Assembly: GCA_023079485.1 (NCBI GenBank)
Contig: CM041115.1
Span: 46,528,156 to 46,592,155, forward strand
Length of the DNA stretch: 64,000 nucleotides
Direction: 5' to 3'
From: Archilochus colubris
Taxonomy: Eukaryota; Chordata; Aves; Apodiformes; Trochilidae
A model generated the notes under the pieces. The model saw nothing but the letters and a program-made list of their open reading frames with translations. It had not been told where the DNA came from and did not search any database. Made by a program: the position numbers and the translations under genes. Shown one piece after another: positions 1 through 13,813 of the stretch (within the stretch, counting starts at the first letter, position 1; each line of letters starts with the position of its first letter).

Positions 1-13
1 ACACACACACACA
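1..13. repeat. (CA)n microsatellite, cut by window edge
   Basis: The window opens in an AC dinucleotide run followed by an A-rich stretch. Its true length cannot be seen because it continues off the left edge. Confidence 0.8.
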
Positions 14-457
14 AATAAAAAAAATTTTAAAAAAAGGTTAATTATGAGTTTTTAGGAATTTTTTTATAAATTCAGGAAAAAACTCTGCTTCTCTGCTCTG
101 ATGATACCCCTGGTGCTGAGCTGCTGGCCCTATGCAACAGATTTTCAGGTTTCTTTGGAAAGAGTTCAAGATCTCCATCAACTGTGAAGTTTAGAACTGA
201 ATCAGAAGTTCATGCATTAAAAAAAAAATAATCTCTTTTGGCTACTGCACCTTGGAGCTACTATACTGTGCCTGGACACTCCTTATTCGTAAGTTTTGAA
301 CATTTCAGTACTCAGGCATGAGACAGTGCAATACAGAAACTGAGAACATCATCTTTAAATATGTTGTGGAAACCAGTTTCAAACCTCATTTTTTCCTTGA
401 GATAAAATTGAAAACCTATAAAAGCATATCTGACTGTGTCTCCTTGGTGCAAAAGGT

Positions 458-623
458 ATTACTTACATAGCAAGGACTTGGAGCAGCAATTCCAATACTC
501 CAGTGCTTGCTATCTGAATATATAATCTTCTGTAATTTGTATCACTTACATAACAAGGACTTAGGGCAGCAATTCTAACACTATAGTGCTTGCTATCTGA
601 ATATACAATCTTCTACAATTTCT
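458..623. repeat. 83-bp imperfect tandem duplication
   Basis: Two adjacent copies (about 458-540 and 541-623) share the same order of words: ACTTACATA, CAAGGACTT, GGCAGCAATTC or GAGCAGCAATTC, AGTGCTTGCTATCTGAATATA and AATCTTCT. The offset is 83 nt. The copies differ at roughly ten positions, so the duplication is not recent. No coding frame is preserved through it. Confidence 0.85.
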
Positions 624-3600
624 TTTCTTCTTTTAAATATACCTGAGTACTTTCTCCTGTTTCCTTGAAGACTCCTATTTATGTAAGTAACCTGTGGCCT
701 TTTCAGGTTTCCTCTTCTTTCTCTCTCCCCAACTGTTTTAGTGCCCTCTGAATGTTCTTCGTGCATTTCAAAAGAAAAGTAAAAGCCCTACAGCAAGTTA
801 ACATCAGATGCTACTAAATGGAGATTCTTGTGCAACATCATAATGATACACCACTAGCAAGCAGCTGGTACCAGACTCTTACTTGTTCTATGTGGGAGGT
901 CCTCACAGGAGGGGCTGGAATGAAGGGGTGCAATGACCTGTGAGTTGTGGGTGCAGTGGTCTGGAGTTGTGTTATTTTGGATAAGGAAAGGGAACAGAGA
1001 AGGTCGTGATTATGAGACGTTTTAAGCTGCTAGAAGGTGTTACTAGAAAGTAGCTGTGTTGCTGAGCTGCAAAAAGCAAGCAAACTGCACTGGAGATAAT
1101 ACTTTCTTCACCAGGTGCTTGAAATTTAGCATCAATAATTAATATAGATTATTTTAAACCTTCAGTATAATTAAAGAGGAGGTGGACTTTCAGGTACATC
1201 TCCCCATGTACAGTCAGAAATACCTGATAAACCATAGCAGATTTTGACAAATTGTCTGCCTTAAAAATGAACCTAGGTAACCAGAAGCCATACAGATCCC
1301 TCTAGATGTAGCTGAGTTGTAGTTTCTCCACAAGGACACTCAAACCCTAGATATGTTGTTATCCCATTCCCAAAGGAAATTAAGAACATTTTCAGCTAAC
1401 TAGTGTTATTATGTAGCTAGCAAGCAACTTAATGGGCTATAGCTTGAAGAGCATGAGCAGCCCAGTACCCTGAACAGCTTATGTTCAAGTTGCAGGCACA
1501 CAGGAGAGTTCATGCACCAGGTGTGCTTTGCTTTTCTTAGCTCTTCTATCTTAAACTGTCTGGTACAAATAAACCAGGACAACATTGTAGTAGCACCTTC
1601 ATTCACCTGCAGGAAGAACTCCTTCAGTAAGTGGTAAGCACCCTCTCTCTTCCTTTCCAGAAGTAAAAATTCAGTAATAGCGAAGGCCATTCCTAGATTT
1701 CTGTTTGTTTTGACATTCTCTGTGTCTATATTCCTTTCTGCTACTGGGACCAGATAGGAGCTTTCTTATGGAGAATCAAAACCCTCTCCTCAGGGTACAA
1801 TTTTTCTTAGTAAAATTGTTGTTACAATTACTGGTGTCACTGCTGCTAAGAAAAGATGCCTCACCAGTCAGCCACGCTTCACATCCTTGGGCTGAAGAGG
1901 TCTTGAGTGGATGGTGGTCTCAGTGTTATGAACTACTGGGGTAAGGATCCTGGCAGCTGAAAATTCTGAAAACACCACTTCCCTTTGCAGCATTGAGGAA
2001 GAAAAATGAAATTTAAAAACTGAAAAGACTGGAGTATTCACTGAGTAACATTTCCTATTAGTATAGACTTTGAAGCCTGTGCAACTCATGGTCTCAAAAA
2101 AAATCAGGCTGGCCATCACAAAACGGATTGTATATCACAATCAAAAAAAAAAAAAATATACACAGGTAAGATCTGAAGAAACAGAGTGTCTTTTCAAAGT
2201 ATTTGATTAAGCTTATTTACTGTCCGATTCTCCACCCAACTACATTAATCTGTTGCTCTTCAGCTCACATGTGCTGTGAGGCTTCTTGGCATACTAGCAG
2301 AGAAGTAGGATAATTTCCCTTCTCTGTTTTAATCCTTCTTCATCTGGGTGTTGTCTTTAGCTCTTGGCAAATGTGAAAGAAGCCCTAATGATTCCTCACT
2401 TTCAGTAGGATTATCTGTTAGCTCTGTACCACCCAGGTACACTTAAGGATGTCCTGTCCTGATAATGCCTTTTCATTCAAGACAGCTGAATCACAGAAGA
2501 AAGCCAAAAAACAAGCAAAAAAAAAAAAAAAAACCAACCCCAAGAGAAAACAAAAAACAATCAACAACAAACAAATAAAAAAAAGCCAAGTCAAGAGAAA
2601 CTGACCCCCAAGAGTCTGTTTGATAAAGAGTGGAGCAGTGGAGTGAAAAACAGCTAAGAAAGAATGCTTTTCACACGTCTCATGGCCTCTGACATTGTTC
2701 TCCACCATATATTTTAACTAACTTTTCTAGAAGTAAAAACTTGATAGATCCTAACGCTGAAGGTTTGCAGTGAATCATCTGAAAATCTGAAAATTTTTTA
2801 GCTAAATATGAGGAGGATAAAGGTGTTTTCATAATCATTCCTGATCAGTTCCCTACAACCACAGCTAATAATAGAACTGAGGGAGCTGTTGTGGGTTTAA
2901 TTAATTTAGAACAGCACAATAGAAGGACTCCATAATCTATACTTCAAAAATTGGATGAAGGTTGTAATAAAGCTGGAGATGCTTGGTTTAACAATGTTTT
3001 CAGACTCTGTTGCAAGCCCTCTGCTGTCCTTTGAAGCCTATTTTTTTGTTGAGGGTCCTCAGAGCTCATCAGCAGCTGTTAAACACAGAAACAAAGTTTG
3101 CTCTCCTGTATGTGGAGTCTCCTCTGGCTTTAGGTGAAGGAAATCCAGGATTTGTTCTGAGAGGCTATGAGTGAACACTCTGCAGCTGCATGATGACACT
3201 TATTTTATAGCTTATCTCACTCAGAAGCACATAGACTATATCTTGTATCTCTTCATGCATAAGTCACATTTGCCTAGAATTCTCAAAGTGTTATGACAAA
3301 TCAGCATAGGTGCCTTAGAGGCATGCATCTGACTATTGCTTTTCAGAGTGTCTGGTGCCAGTCCAGCTACCAGTCCTATAAAACACAGTGGTAGCCTCTG
3401 ATTTTTCTGATACCATTGGCATCCCTAATGAGTAGTTCTCAAAAAAAAAGAACTTTTGACACAGCAATTTGAGATGAACTAAGTCTGCAGCACACATAAC
3501 ATCTGTCTCAATATCCTCAAGAAAATAGCCATAAATAACACATCTACATGATGGAGTTTTGTTGATAGTGTTGATAGGTGATGATGATAATGGTGGCAGT

Positions 3601-6600
3601 AGTAGCAATAACAACAGTTTCTCTGAGGCAGGCAATATTTGAGCCAAGAGAAAGCAGCTTTCCTGAAGTTCTGTCCTGCAAAGAAAGTGAAGTCAACTCA
3701 TCTCCTTTTGTAGCTGAGACTGGCAATATTAGACATGGTATTAGATGTATATTGAAACAATGAATGTTACTTTCCAACTTCTGTAATCTGTCATGAACAG
3801 GCTTCTCCAATTGCATTAGGAAATACTCACAGCAGGGGATACATAAAAAATGTGCTTATTGGTGTTCTCTGTTTTGGACAAGAGCTCTTCCACTAAGAAA
3901 AGAGTGCAGAACATTCCTCCTAGAAGTATGCTTATACTTGGCTAATTATTCCAGTCTGGTAGTCTCATGACATCTCTTGTTCTCTGTGGATTGTTTAAAA
4001 AGGAAACCAGGATTTGAACTACCGGAGATCAGAATTTCATCCCCAGGATACTAAGGAAAAAGAATAATGGAGCCATCCTGTGATTTGGTCTGCTTCACTG
4101 CAAAAAAAAGTCCCTCAGACTACTGTAACATCAGGGACTTTCATGAAACATCACTCATCCAATTGTGTTCTAAGCCAGCAAAAGCCTCATAAAAGGAACA
4201 CAGCCTTTCCTCATCTGCGTAGTTACAAGTCCATCCCCTCATCCCTCCAGGATCCTCCAGGATCTCCAGTGCACTTGCCCCGGAAAGACAGAACCTTGTG
4301 GCATCACTCAAGTGAATCATCATTCCTAAGGGTGCACCTTTTCCTGCTTCACTGTTCCTTGAAGCTGTTCCTGAGTTGGCTCCAGCTTTCCTTGCTGAGC
4401 TGAACCTTCAAAAATATGCAGAGGAACAGAGGTATTTCTGTCCTGAAGACATCTGGGGATGGAAACATAGACTTGCAGAAAAGGGCAATAGATTAATCTT
4501 GAAACAGTAGTTTGAGCCAAATAATGCCAAAATCACTATCCATCTGGGATAAAAAGCTCTGCAGCAGCACACTTCAAAGACTGCCATGTGTACACAAACT
4601 AGCATTTCTCATGCAGTGAGCTATTTGGTGTGCACCAGTGGGAGGGGTCTTTGATAGCTCATTCCATGGATGTTTGATTCAGAACATACCCTGCTTGGCA
4701 TGCCCCAGACATTTCTTTCTGTAAAAAGAAATAATTGTAGGCACTTCACAATTCACTCAAAATAGGACAGTGGGCATGTCTGTAAGCTGACACAAACCCA
4801 AACCAAGCAGGCTTAATTAAAAGACATCATGTTTTCTAGATCTTAATCCTCTCTGTATAAGAAAGAAGAGAATAACGAAAACAAAATTATGCCAATATTA
4901 AATAAACAGTCCCACTGAATTAAAAACAAAAATTGTTGCTACAACCAATAACAACGAAGGGCATAGCCTCTTTTTTCTTGTTACTGCCACAATGTATCTA
5001 CTCACCAATTTGCAAACCCCAACATGTGAAAGACTACACAATACCAGAAATTAATAACCAGGGGATGCATGTCTTAAAAAAGTAAATGGTGGAGTTCATT
5101 CATCCCTAAAAGGACTGCTGTGCGATCCTGTTTTATGCAGTAGAATCAACAAGAAATGGAAACTATAAACAGGGTAGGAATTTAAGGAGCTCAATATAAT
5201 GAAAAAGAAGGAAGAAACAGCCATTTAACAGAGAATGACCATGGTGAAGAAGAGACACTTGAGAAGTGCTAGAGGGAAACACATGTCACTAGCAATTCAA
5301 TCAAGTGAGGTGCTTGAAATGGAGACAGAGCAGAGAGCAACAGCAGCTCCTGATAATCTAGGCAATTCGTGTACATTTCTATCAGGTTTTCTTTTTGCTT
5401 GTCCTCTTTTCCCATGCAGAACAGGGCATGAAGGACATTACAAACACAGGCTTACTGTACTGATAAAAGCTTCTTTTGCTTACTCCTCCAGCTAACACGA
5501 GGTTTTAGAATCATCATAAGACAAACAATGTGGAATACTCACTAATGTTGCAGAACATTTATCTCACAAAAAAATGAAAGCTTCATTTTCCCAACACAGC
5601 CTCGTTGCTGCTAATGCCAGCACAAAAGAGGTGGCAGGAATGTATGGTCTGGGAGTTAACACTATTGTGAACTTGCACACTGCTTATGGACAGAGCCATT
5701 GTACTGTCACTCCAGGAATTCTGTGTAAACAGAGAAATGCATGACTGGTTTCTGAGAAGCCATAATTTATAGTTTGCCAAATGTAGCTTTGTTCTAATGC
5801 AATCTTCCTGGTTGCTTCAAAACACATGGTAATGGTATAAACCATAAGAAAACACATGGAGTGTGTTTCTGTATAAATAATTTTTTGCTACATAAATTTT
5901 TTCAACAGTAGTACAGGTCCTGGAGGAAATTAATATAACATCTTTTGAGCATTTTTGCAAGTGAGGTGCTCTGCTCTCTTCATCCATATGAGTAATAAAG
6001 TACAAGCATTTTAAGAATAGTTATGTCAGAAGGACAAAAGCTACTGATAAAAATGTTTTATTAGAGTGGATAATTTACCAAAACACTGATTTTAATGCTC
6101 CTGCTGTGTCTTTGTTACAGGTTATTAAACTGATCACATTGTCAGTACAGAGGCACACAAAAATCTAAGCTTGTGACCATTTAAATTCTGTGGTAAAGGT
6201 AGTGAATTTGATTAGATGCACAACTGGACTACTTCAGGTGCTGTATGACTTTATTTTCTTATGAGGTTTGAAAAGTATCAGAAACCTTTGACGAGCAAAG
6301 ATCAGGATGCAGAACTTATGAATCTCACTACATCATTTTGGTTGGCTGCAGGTTTTTTAAATGGAAATCATAAGAAAAGGCTGCAGTAGAAATTTTCTTA
6401 TAACTTAATTAGAATATGTAGATGTGTATGTATGCACTTGTACATTTGTGTATAGGTACATATGTACACATATGAGCCAGTATATATATACAGAGAGAAA
6501 CTGATAGAGTGTGCAAATTTGTGATGATTACTATGCAGTTATTGCCTTAGGAAAAGATCAGAAATGGGACAGGAAGACTAAAGACTTAGGTCATGCTGCT

Positions 6601-9600
6601 AAAATATCTTTGATGAAGATGAAAGCAGCTGATGAAGGCATCACCTGCTACAGAAAATGGTACATTACCCTAAGTTCTGTCTCATCTGTTGACACAAGGT
6701 CCTTGGATCACCATAGCTGTGCCAACACCACAACTAAACAACATTTTTAGATCTGTCTCAGCATTCCTAATGGATGATAAGTAGGAAAAAAATCATAGCC
6801 TTTTTGGCAGTTCTGCAGTATAAAGTCATACAGGAATGTGCATCCACTCACGAATTATACTTACACACTGCCTAACACCAGACATGGCAACAAATAACTC
6901 TGTTGGTGAACAAGCTCCTCAGCTGGAGGCCTTTGCTTAGTGTGTAGGCTTAGGAGCTCTGGCTTAAGCTGCAGGCCATGTGCTACAATTGAAAATTTGA
7001 GAAACTAGATTCCTTGAAACTCAGCATATCGGGGCAGTGTGATATTTACACCTGGATTTGGAGATGGTTACAGAATGTGGCAGAAAGCATCTGTTATGCT
7101 ATGCTTTTGGGCAGAGCTTTCTGTCCTTTCGTGTTTACAGCCTCAGGGAAAACAACTGCCAGCAACTGTTCTAGGTCGTGTGTGAACTTCCAGTGAAAAC
7201 TGAAAGTGGAGGAAAAGAAAACTTTTGAAATTGTACCTCAGACTTCAGTTTTCCACAAAAAAACCCAAAACAAAACCACAAACAACAACAAACCAACCAA
7301 TAACCCAATATAAACTCAGAAATATTTTAACCAGATCTAGAATGATTTTTTTCTCAGTCTTTGTCAGGACTTTCACTGACTCATTGTCAGGACCAGTCTC
7401 ATTGATTAAAAAACTGAAACAGTACCCTTTGATATAATTTCATAAAAAGTACATTTGATGGTTTTAATTTGGATTGTTACTTTGATTTTGATTTTGGTTT
7501 CGGTTTTGTGGTTTGGGTTTTTTTTGAAAAAAAGTCTTTTAAGGTTCTTGTGTTGCTTGCACCCTGCCTACTAAATAACTGTAAAAGATAGCTCACAAGA
7601 ACATGAAAGTCTTCTTAGATAGAAACAAACAGGCTGCTTCTCTCTTTTCTTCTGTATTAGGACTTTTTAATAATTATTTTTGGGCACAGAAATAGTGCTA
7701 TTGCTGAAAGGAAAATTAGTCCTGTAAAAAAACCTACTCCTCACTCCTTCCACCTGTAAAATTTTTCTCTCTAACAATGAATTCTTCTCAGGGAGCTAAT
7801 TAGAAATAGAAAGTTCTTTAATTTATGAGCATCTGACCATTAGGGCATTTTCAATTTCTCACAGCATCCCAAATGACATCTTTACAGAAAGGCATAACTG
7901 AAAGGAAAGACAGACTAATTGGAACAATTAATTGAAACAACATACAGTTAATTTCAATTATAAGAACCCTAACTGCTCCCTCGTCCCTTGTTGTGCAGCC
8001 TGATGCACTGAGGTGATGTTCCTCTAGATTCCTCAGAAAAAGCTGTGTGAGGATCCCATCTGCTGCTGCTAATTCCTGTATTTACTGTTTGTATTGTCAT
8101 AACACACATCAGCTCTAGCCCTGAACACAGTTCCCAATGTAAGGTGCTCTGTTGAAGAAGAACAGGAAGATTCATGACTTTAGATGTGAACACAACATGG
8201 CAAGGCTTCCATTAATTTCTGTGAGGCTACTATTTAATGTTGCATCTTTTGGTCAATGTAGTAGTGTTTCTACAAGGTTCAATGATGTCATGCAGACCTG
8301 CAGAAATGATCCAAGTTCTAGCTTGAAGTAGCATATGATTCTTACACCCATATGGAGCTCATTTTGCCCTCAAGACATCAGCCATGCTACTGGTTCTTGT
8401 AGGAGAATCCGTTTGGTTTTTTATCCGAGCATTCCTTTCCTATAGCATGACTCCTAAATCTGCTACAGGAAACATATAAAGAGCAGGTCTGTGCTGTGTT
8501 TGGGACATGACTAATTATAATTTTGTATGGTTTAGTGAATCAGGCCTGTACTGTTCAAGAAAGAGCTGTCTGGAGATTTGCATTTATGCATAACACCCAC
8601 TGACATTTTACTTTCCTTTCTCATGTACTGCCCTCCCTGCAACAAATGAAACTGTTCTTACTCACCACAGATTATTTTGTCCTTCTGTATGTTTCCCCAT
8701 ACACTTCTCATGTGGGCTTTCACAGTTTCCTACTTACACTACTTTGCAGGAAATAAAATCTGAAACTGAGTTTCATATTGATTTAATATCATTTGCTGGC
8801 AACAGAGTGAGAAACTCTCTTGACTATTGACTATGTTAACATCTTCTAGGCCTTCAAGTCACTCTTAAGGCAATATTTGTGGAAGAGAAAAACAGAAGGC
8901 CTGAATAAAAGTAATGTGTTAAGTGCATGTCAAATCCTTAATCTTTTAAGTTTTTCAAACCATAGAAAAAGCAGTATTTCTTTGTAAAATGCCTTCTACA
9001 CTGATGGGCTTCACATTGAGACAATCCTTAGTTTGGGACTGATTATCTGAGTGAACAAATGTCAATCTAATGCCTGAGTACTTGCACCGAGAGCATGATC
9101 TGAACTTTGTACTTTTAAGTGTGCCAAATGTGCTGATTGAGACTGGACAGGCTGCTCCAACCATAAAATACAGCCTCATGTAAGACAATTGTTGTGGATG
9201 GACCTCGTCTGACTACCAGATGCCCCCCTAGTTGCTCTAACTTCCCCTCCTCTGCAGCAGAGAAAGCAGAAGTAAAGGAGAAAAGCTAAGCAGCTGAGAT
9301 AAAGTCAGTTTAAAAAGAAAAGCAAAAGCTGTAGATGTCTGCAAAGGAAAGGGAGTAAGCTACTCACTACTTCCCATCATAAAGCAGACAGATGTCCAGT
9401 CAGTTCCTGAAAATCATTGCCCCAACACCAATGATGATTTAATGGGAAGAAAAATAGCACAATAAGCAATGTCTCTGCATTTTCTTTCCTCAGATTTTAT
9501 TTCTAAGTATGCCATTACATAGTATGAAGTGTCTTGGTGAGGTCCTTTCCCAGACTCCTGCTCTGTCTCAGCCTATTGGCCTTGCAGGTGGAGAGGTGGT

Positions 9601-12545
9601 TTGGAGGGAAATCCTTGATACTTCAAGGACTGCTCAGCAATAACCAAAACACTGGAGTACTATCACCAGTGTGTTATCATCCCTTTCAAGCAACAAATGC
9701 AAAGCACAGCACTGTGTGGGCTGCTAGGAGCTCTACACTGCTCAGATCCAGAAGTACACCAAGCTATCAGCTACTGAAGTAACAATACACAGGGATAATG
9801 TCACTAGATCAATAGAAATTATTTGACTGTTGTGAGAACATATCGTAGTTCCTCTGACAACAGAGAAGTCCCTCACTTGATGATAAATGGTATCCTGGGA
9901 AACTTAAGTGTGGCTTTTGATGGGAACCTGAACCAGGAGGGCAAACACTTCTCCCTCCTCTGAAATGGAGATTGCCATCATTTTGCATCTGGCAGGGGAT
10001 TCATGCCAGCCCCACGCTCTACAAGATCAGACAGGAGGTTCCTCGCTGGCAATGCACAGCAGGATAAAAACTAACTCTGCAGGCAAAGGGACAATCCATA
10101 TTGCAGCAAACTGCAAAATTCCACCTGCCAGAACTTAGCAAAATTTAAAATCAGAGTGAACTGAAATATGGGATAAATAAGAAAGAAGTATTTCAGAGTT
10201 TAATTAAGCTAAGCCTTCACACACCAGGCTACATGGTGCCAGTCAGGTAGCACATTGCATCTTCAATTGCAAAGGGGAGTTTCCATTCCCTTGTTTCCAT
10301 CATCACTTTCCCAGTATTTTGTCCTAGTCTACTACATGTCTGTGGTTAGAGAAACTAAATGGAATATTCAATGCAAGTAGCCTATAGCTGAACTTTGCTA
10401 GACAACACATGGCTTCTGAACCACTAAAATCATTAGGAAACACCAGACAATTTTGAACTTCAAAATCTAAGAAAAGTTATTTTATTTTCTCACACTCATG
10501 AGTGCTTATAAGGTTTGGGAAGAGGGACAGTGTTCTGTTAACCTCTTGACTCCTCTGTTCAGCACAGCCTAATGCTTAGGAGCTGGGTGGGAGATTTCAC
10601 ATATTGATGAAAACTTAGTGTTAAATCTAGTGGCACTAGATATAACAAAAATAGGCCTCACACATTTGTCAGGAAATGCTTTTATTCATATGAAGATATT
10701 AAACAACAACACTCACAACAGGCTGTTTTACACGTCTGCTACTCTGAAGAGATAAAAGAAAATTAAAAATTTCGAATTGTTCATGAAGTAGCAAGATATA
10801 GATAGTAAACTCTTTTTTTTGGTATAAATAGATGAATCACTCATGGAAGGTAGTAGTTAGATGCAGACAACAGCAGCTGCCTTTAAAAACTAAATCAGGA
10901 GTTATAACTGCTAATGTTGACTGCACTGAGTACATAACTGGAACACCAAGTTATGTGGTCTTATACTTCCAAGGCAATGTTACATTTTAATGCTACTTAC
11001 ATCTTTATATTTACAGCCATCAATCCATTTTGTTTTGTTTATAATCTGTGTGTTCAAGACACAAAGTCTGTGCTTCTGGTTGCAACAGAAAATATTTCTT
11101 GATTATAGCATGATACAGATGTAATGAAAATAAGTCACCCAGGTAAGCAGCAAAACTGGACTCTCTCCTGTCATATAAAAGGTGCCTCTCCTACACTGTA
11201 GCACATGCAAATTGCTGAAAGACTGGCTCATTGTCAGATAGGTGTTACCTGTATTTGATTTGTATCAGCCCAACATCTGGCTCTTTGTAAATTCAATTGC
11301 TTCATTACAATGACCAGATACTAATCCTGCTCCTCCTCCACTGACACAGATGTAGGCATCAGTCCTCCATCTCTCCATGACCACTCTACACTGTTCCAGC
11401 AACATACAGGACCCTGGTAATGTAGAAATTGTATAGGCAATTTGAGGACTTAAATGCTCCTTTTGCCATCCTTGCTATGTCACAGTGATAAAAGGTAACC
11501 TTCTTGTCACTGAGGATTGGTTACTATGCAACTTCTATACTTGTAGATAAGACATAAATAATAAGAGCTGAAAAAAAAGATGCCCACAGGGACGAGCCAA
11601 TATCCAGAACACAAGGCTAATCATGCCTTTTTTGTTGAAATGCATTGCAAATATGAACACTATTAGATCAAGAGTCACTACAGGAACTCAAATCTATGTG
11701 GAAAAGGAACAGTATAAAACCTGATGGAGAATCTGGGGCATTGTGCTGGCACTGCCATGCATAAAATTTCATTATTTTTTGAGTATCTATGCAGACCTAT
11801 GACCCACTTCTGTTCCCACTGAAATCCATGGCAGATTTAATAGGTGCTCTATTTTTTTCATTTTAATAGGCACACTATTTATAGAAAAATGTGTAACTTA
11901 AAACTGTGTGAAATTCTAGTCTTGCTTCACCTTCTAGTCCTGAAGGGATACTTCTTAGGGAAGAACTAAATGCTATTCCACAGCAATAACTGTGAAAGTA
12001 ACTATACGTTGTGCCTAAAATGCCTGTCATAGTATGTTTAGCAGATTATCCTACATTCAAGAACAGTTTTTTTCCTAGCAACTAAGATACCATAATCACA
12101 GTTCATCGTTAAGACTGTACCTGGATTTGAAAGATCATCCCTCAGAACAAAATAAAATTATGTCATACGTACTTATCTTTGCCACCAATCTGTTTTCTTC
12201 AAAATTTAAGACTATCAGAATAGGCACCGATAAGGCATGAAAGAAGAAAAATGTAAACCTGCTTCCATTTTCCAGTTTTTCATTCTCTTTTTGCAATGTC
12301 ATGTGTTAAAAGCCTATTTTTTTATACACTCCATCTTTAAAAAATTTTTGAGGTGATTTGAGAAAAAATATTTTCCTGCTAACATATATGGGAAATATCA
12401 AGGTTATATCTATTCAGCAGATTTCACCCTTTGATACCACTTCACTTTGGGTTCTTTGGTGAGTTGAATGCAGATTTTAGATTTTCAGTTTTTAAGAAAA
12501 TTAACATGAGGAAATATAAATACAAATCTGTTTTGTAAAATTTAC
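624..12545. other. gene-free AT-rich upstream DNA
   Basis: Both strands show only short ORFs with no recognisable domain, no paired splice signals around conserved peptide, and frequent stops. Low-complexity patches are visible: an A run near 2519-2533, a TATG/TACA-rich patch near 6420-6495, and a T/G-rich patch of TTTTGATTTTGG type near 7470-7530. I recognise no tRNA, rRNA or known transposon here, though old unrecognisable repeats are likely. Confidence 0.6.
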
Positions 12546-12578
12546 TGTATGTGTATGTGTATGTATGTATATATATAA
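12546..12578. repeat. (TATG)n/(TA)n microsatellite
   Basis: A short run of GTATGT units changes into TATATATA. It lies in AT-rich DNA with no gene evidence on either side. Confidence 0.75.
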
Positions 12579-13813
12579 AAAGTAGCACAGATATCTTGTC
12601 AGATATTGAGATAGCATTTAAGCTTAGTTTCATTTATTCTTGTTTGTTGCGAATCAGTGCCTAGATCCAGTGTGAGCCAGACTAGGGGTCAGAAGCAGTG
12701 CCCATACCACCTTCAGCTCTGATGTGCCTCAGAAGGGGCTTAGTTATTTGGTGCTGAGCCACACAGGCACACTCAAAGAGTGGCAGGCAGTGTGAGGGAT
12801 GGTTGTAGAGGCAGCGTGGTGAATATCAGTGCTGCACTAAAAGGGATGGTGTTGTTTTGTTAGCACGGTCACCCATGTGGCCACACAGGGACCTGGATCT
12901 GGGAAGCTGCTCACCTGAAGACTAGCAGCAGTGACCCTGGATGGGGTTTAGCAGCCCAGTTCTCCATGTGGATGTGTAAAACTCTTACTTGCAATAAGAA
13001 GCCAAGAAGATGAATGGCCTGCATAGTGGCAGGAACAGTGCCAGCCCTTTAGGAGCAGTCTGTACTGTATCTGGCTAAGCAGCCAGAGAGCTGCAAGTGA
13101 GTAAATCCATCTTTCAGGTCAGGTGTGCCTGCAAGGCCTGCACTGGACAAGGCTGGCATAACAGTACCTTAGTGTATGGTTAAGCTTAAGTAAATGCTTT
13201 TAACATTCCTTTTTATGGCCCTTAAAACTATTTGAATGGTCCAGTCCACAGGTAGTTTATAAGCCTATTTAATTTTGTTTAAAAGAACTCCAGAGTATGC
13301 TACTCCTTTTTCATAACCTCGGCTTTAGAGAAGATGCTTATCCAGTCCTGGGACCCTGGTAAACTCCTGTGGGATGCACATGAGCAAGCTAAAACAAGCA
13401 GATACGAGTTCCCTTTGCATGTGCACCAATCTAATGGGCCCTCAGCCAGCTCCAAACTGAAAACCCTTGTGACCTTGCTAGGGTGACACTGTGCCTGAGC
13501 TAATAAGCTGTGCTTAGAAGCAGAGTGATCTGGGCTGGGCTTCACAAGCATGCTTTTGAACTGGAATTGGCTTCTGCCCAGGCAACTGAACACATATGCA
13601 GAGGGAATTTGTGCATGAGTGAAACCAGCCCTGTAGATTTGTTTACGTTATCATCAGACTGAAGGCTACAGCTTCCCTCCAGGTCTGAAGCCCTGCAAAG
13701 CCTCTAGTCTAGATTTCAGAACATATTCCACTTAATCTTCCATTCTGAGCAAATGGGAGACTTGCATTTTACAAGCTCTCCAGTCACTTTCTGACATGGT
13801 TTATTCCTAATAA
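12579..13813. other. unassigned, GC-richer block
   Basis: From about 12,640 to 13,600 base composition is clearly richer in G and C than the flanks, with many CAG/CTG and GGC words. A minus-strand ORF of 97 codons (13,300-13,593) has no recognisable domain. The block may be an old LTR or other transposon remnant or a decayed sequence; nothing seen identifies it. Confidence 0.35.

Noticed and set aside
13300..13593. 97-codon minus-strand ORF in the GC-richer block
   Set aside because: No domain, no conserved wording and no splice context; kept only as part of an unassigned block.
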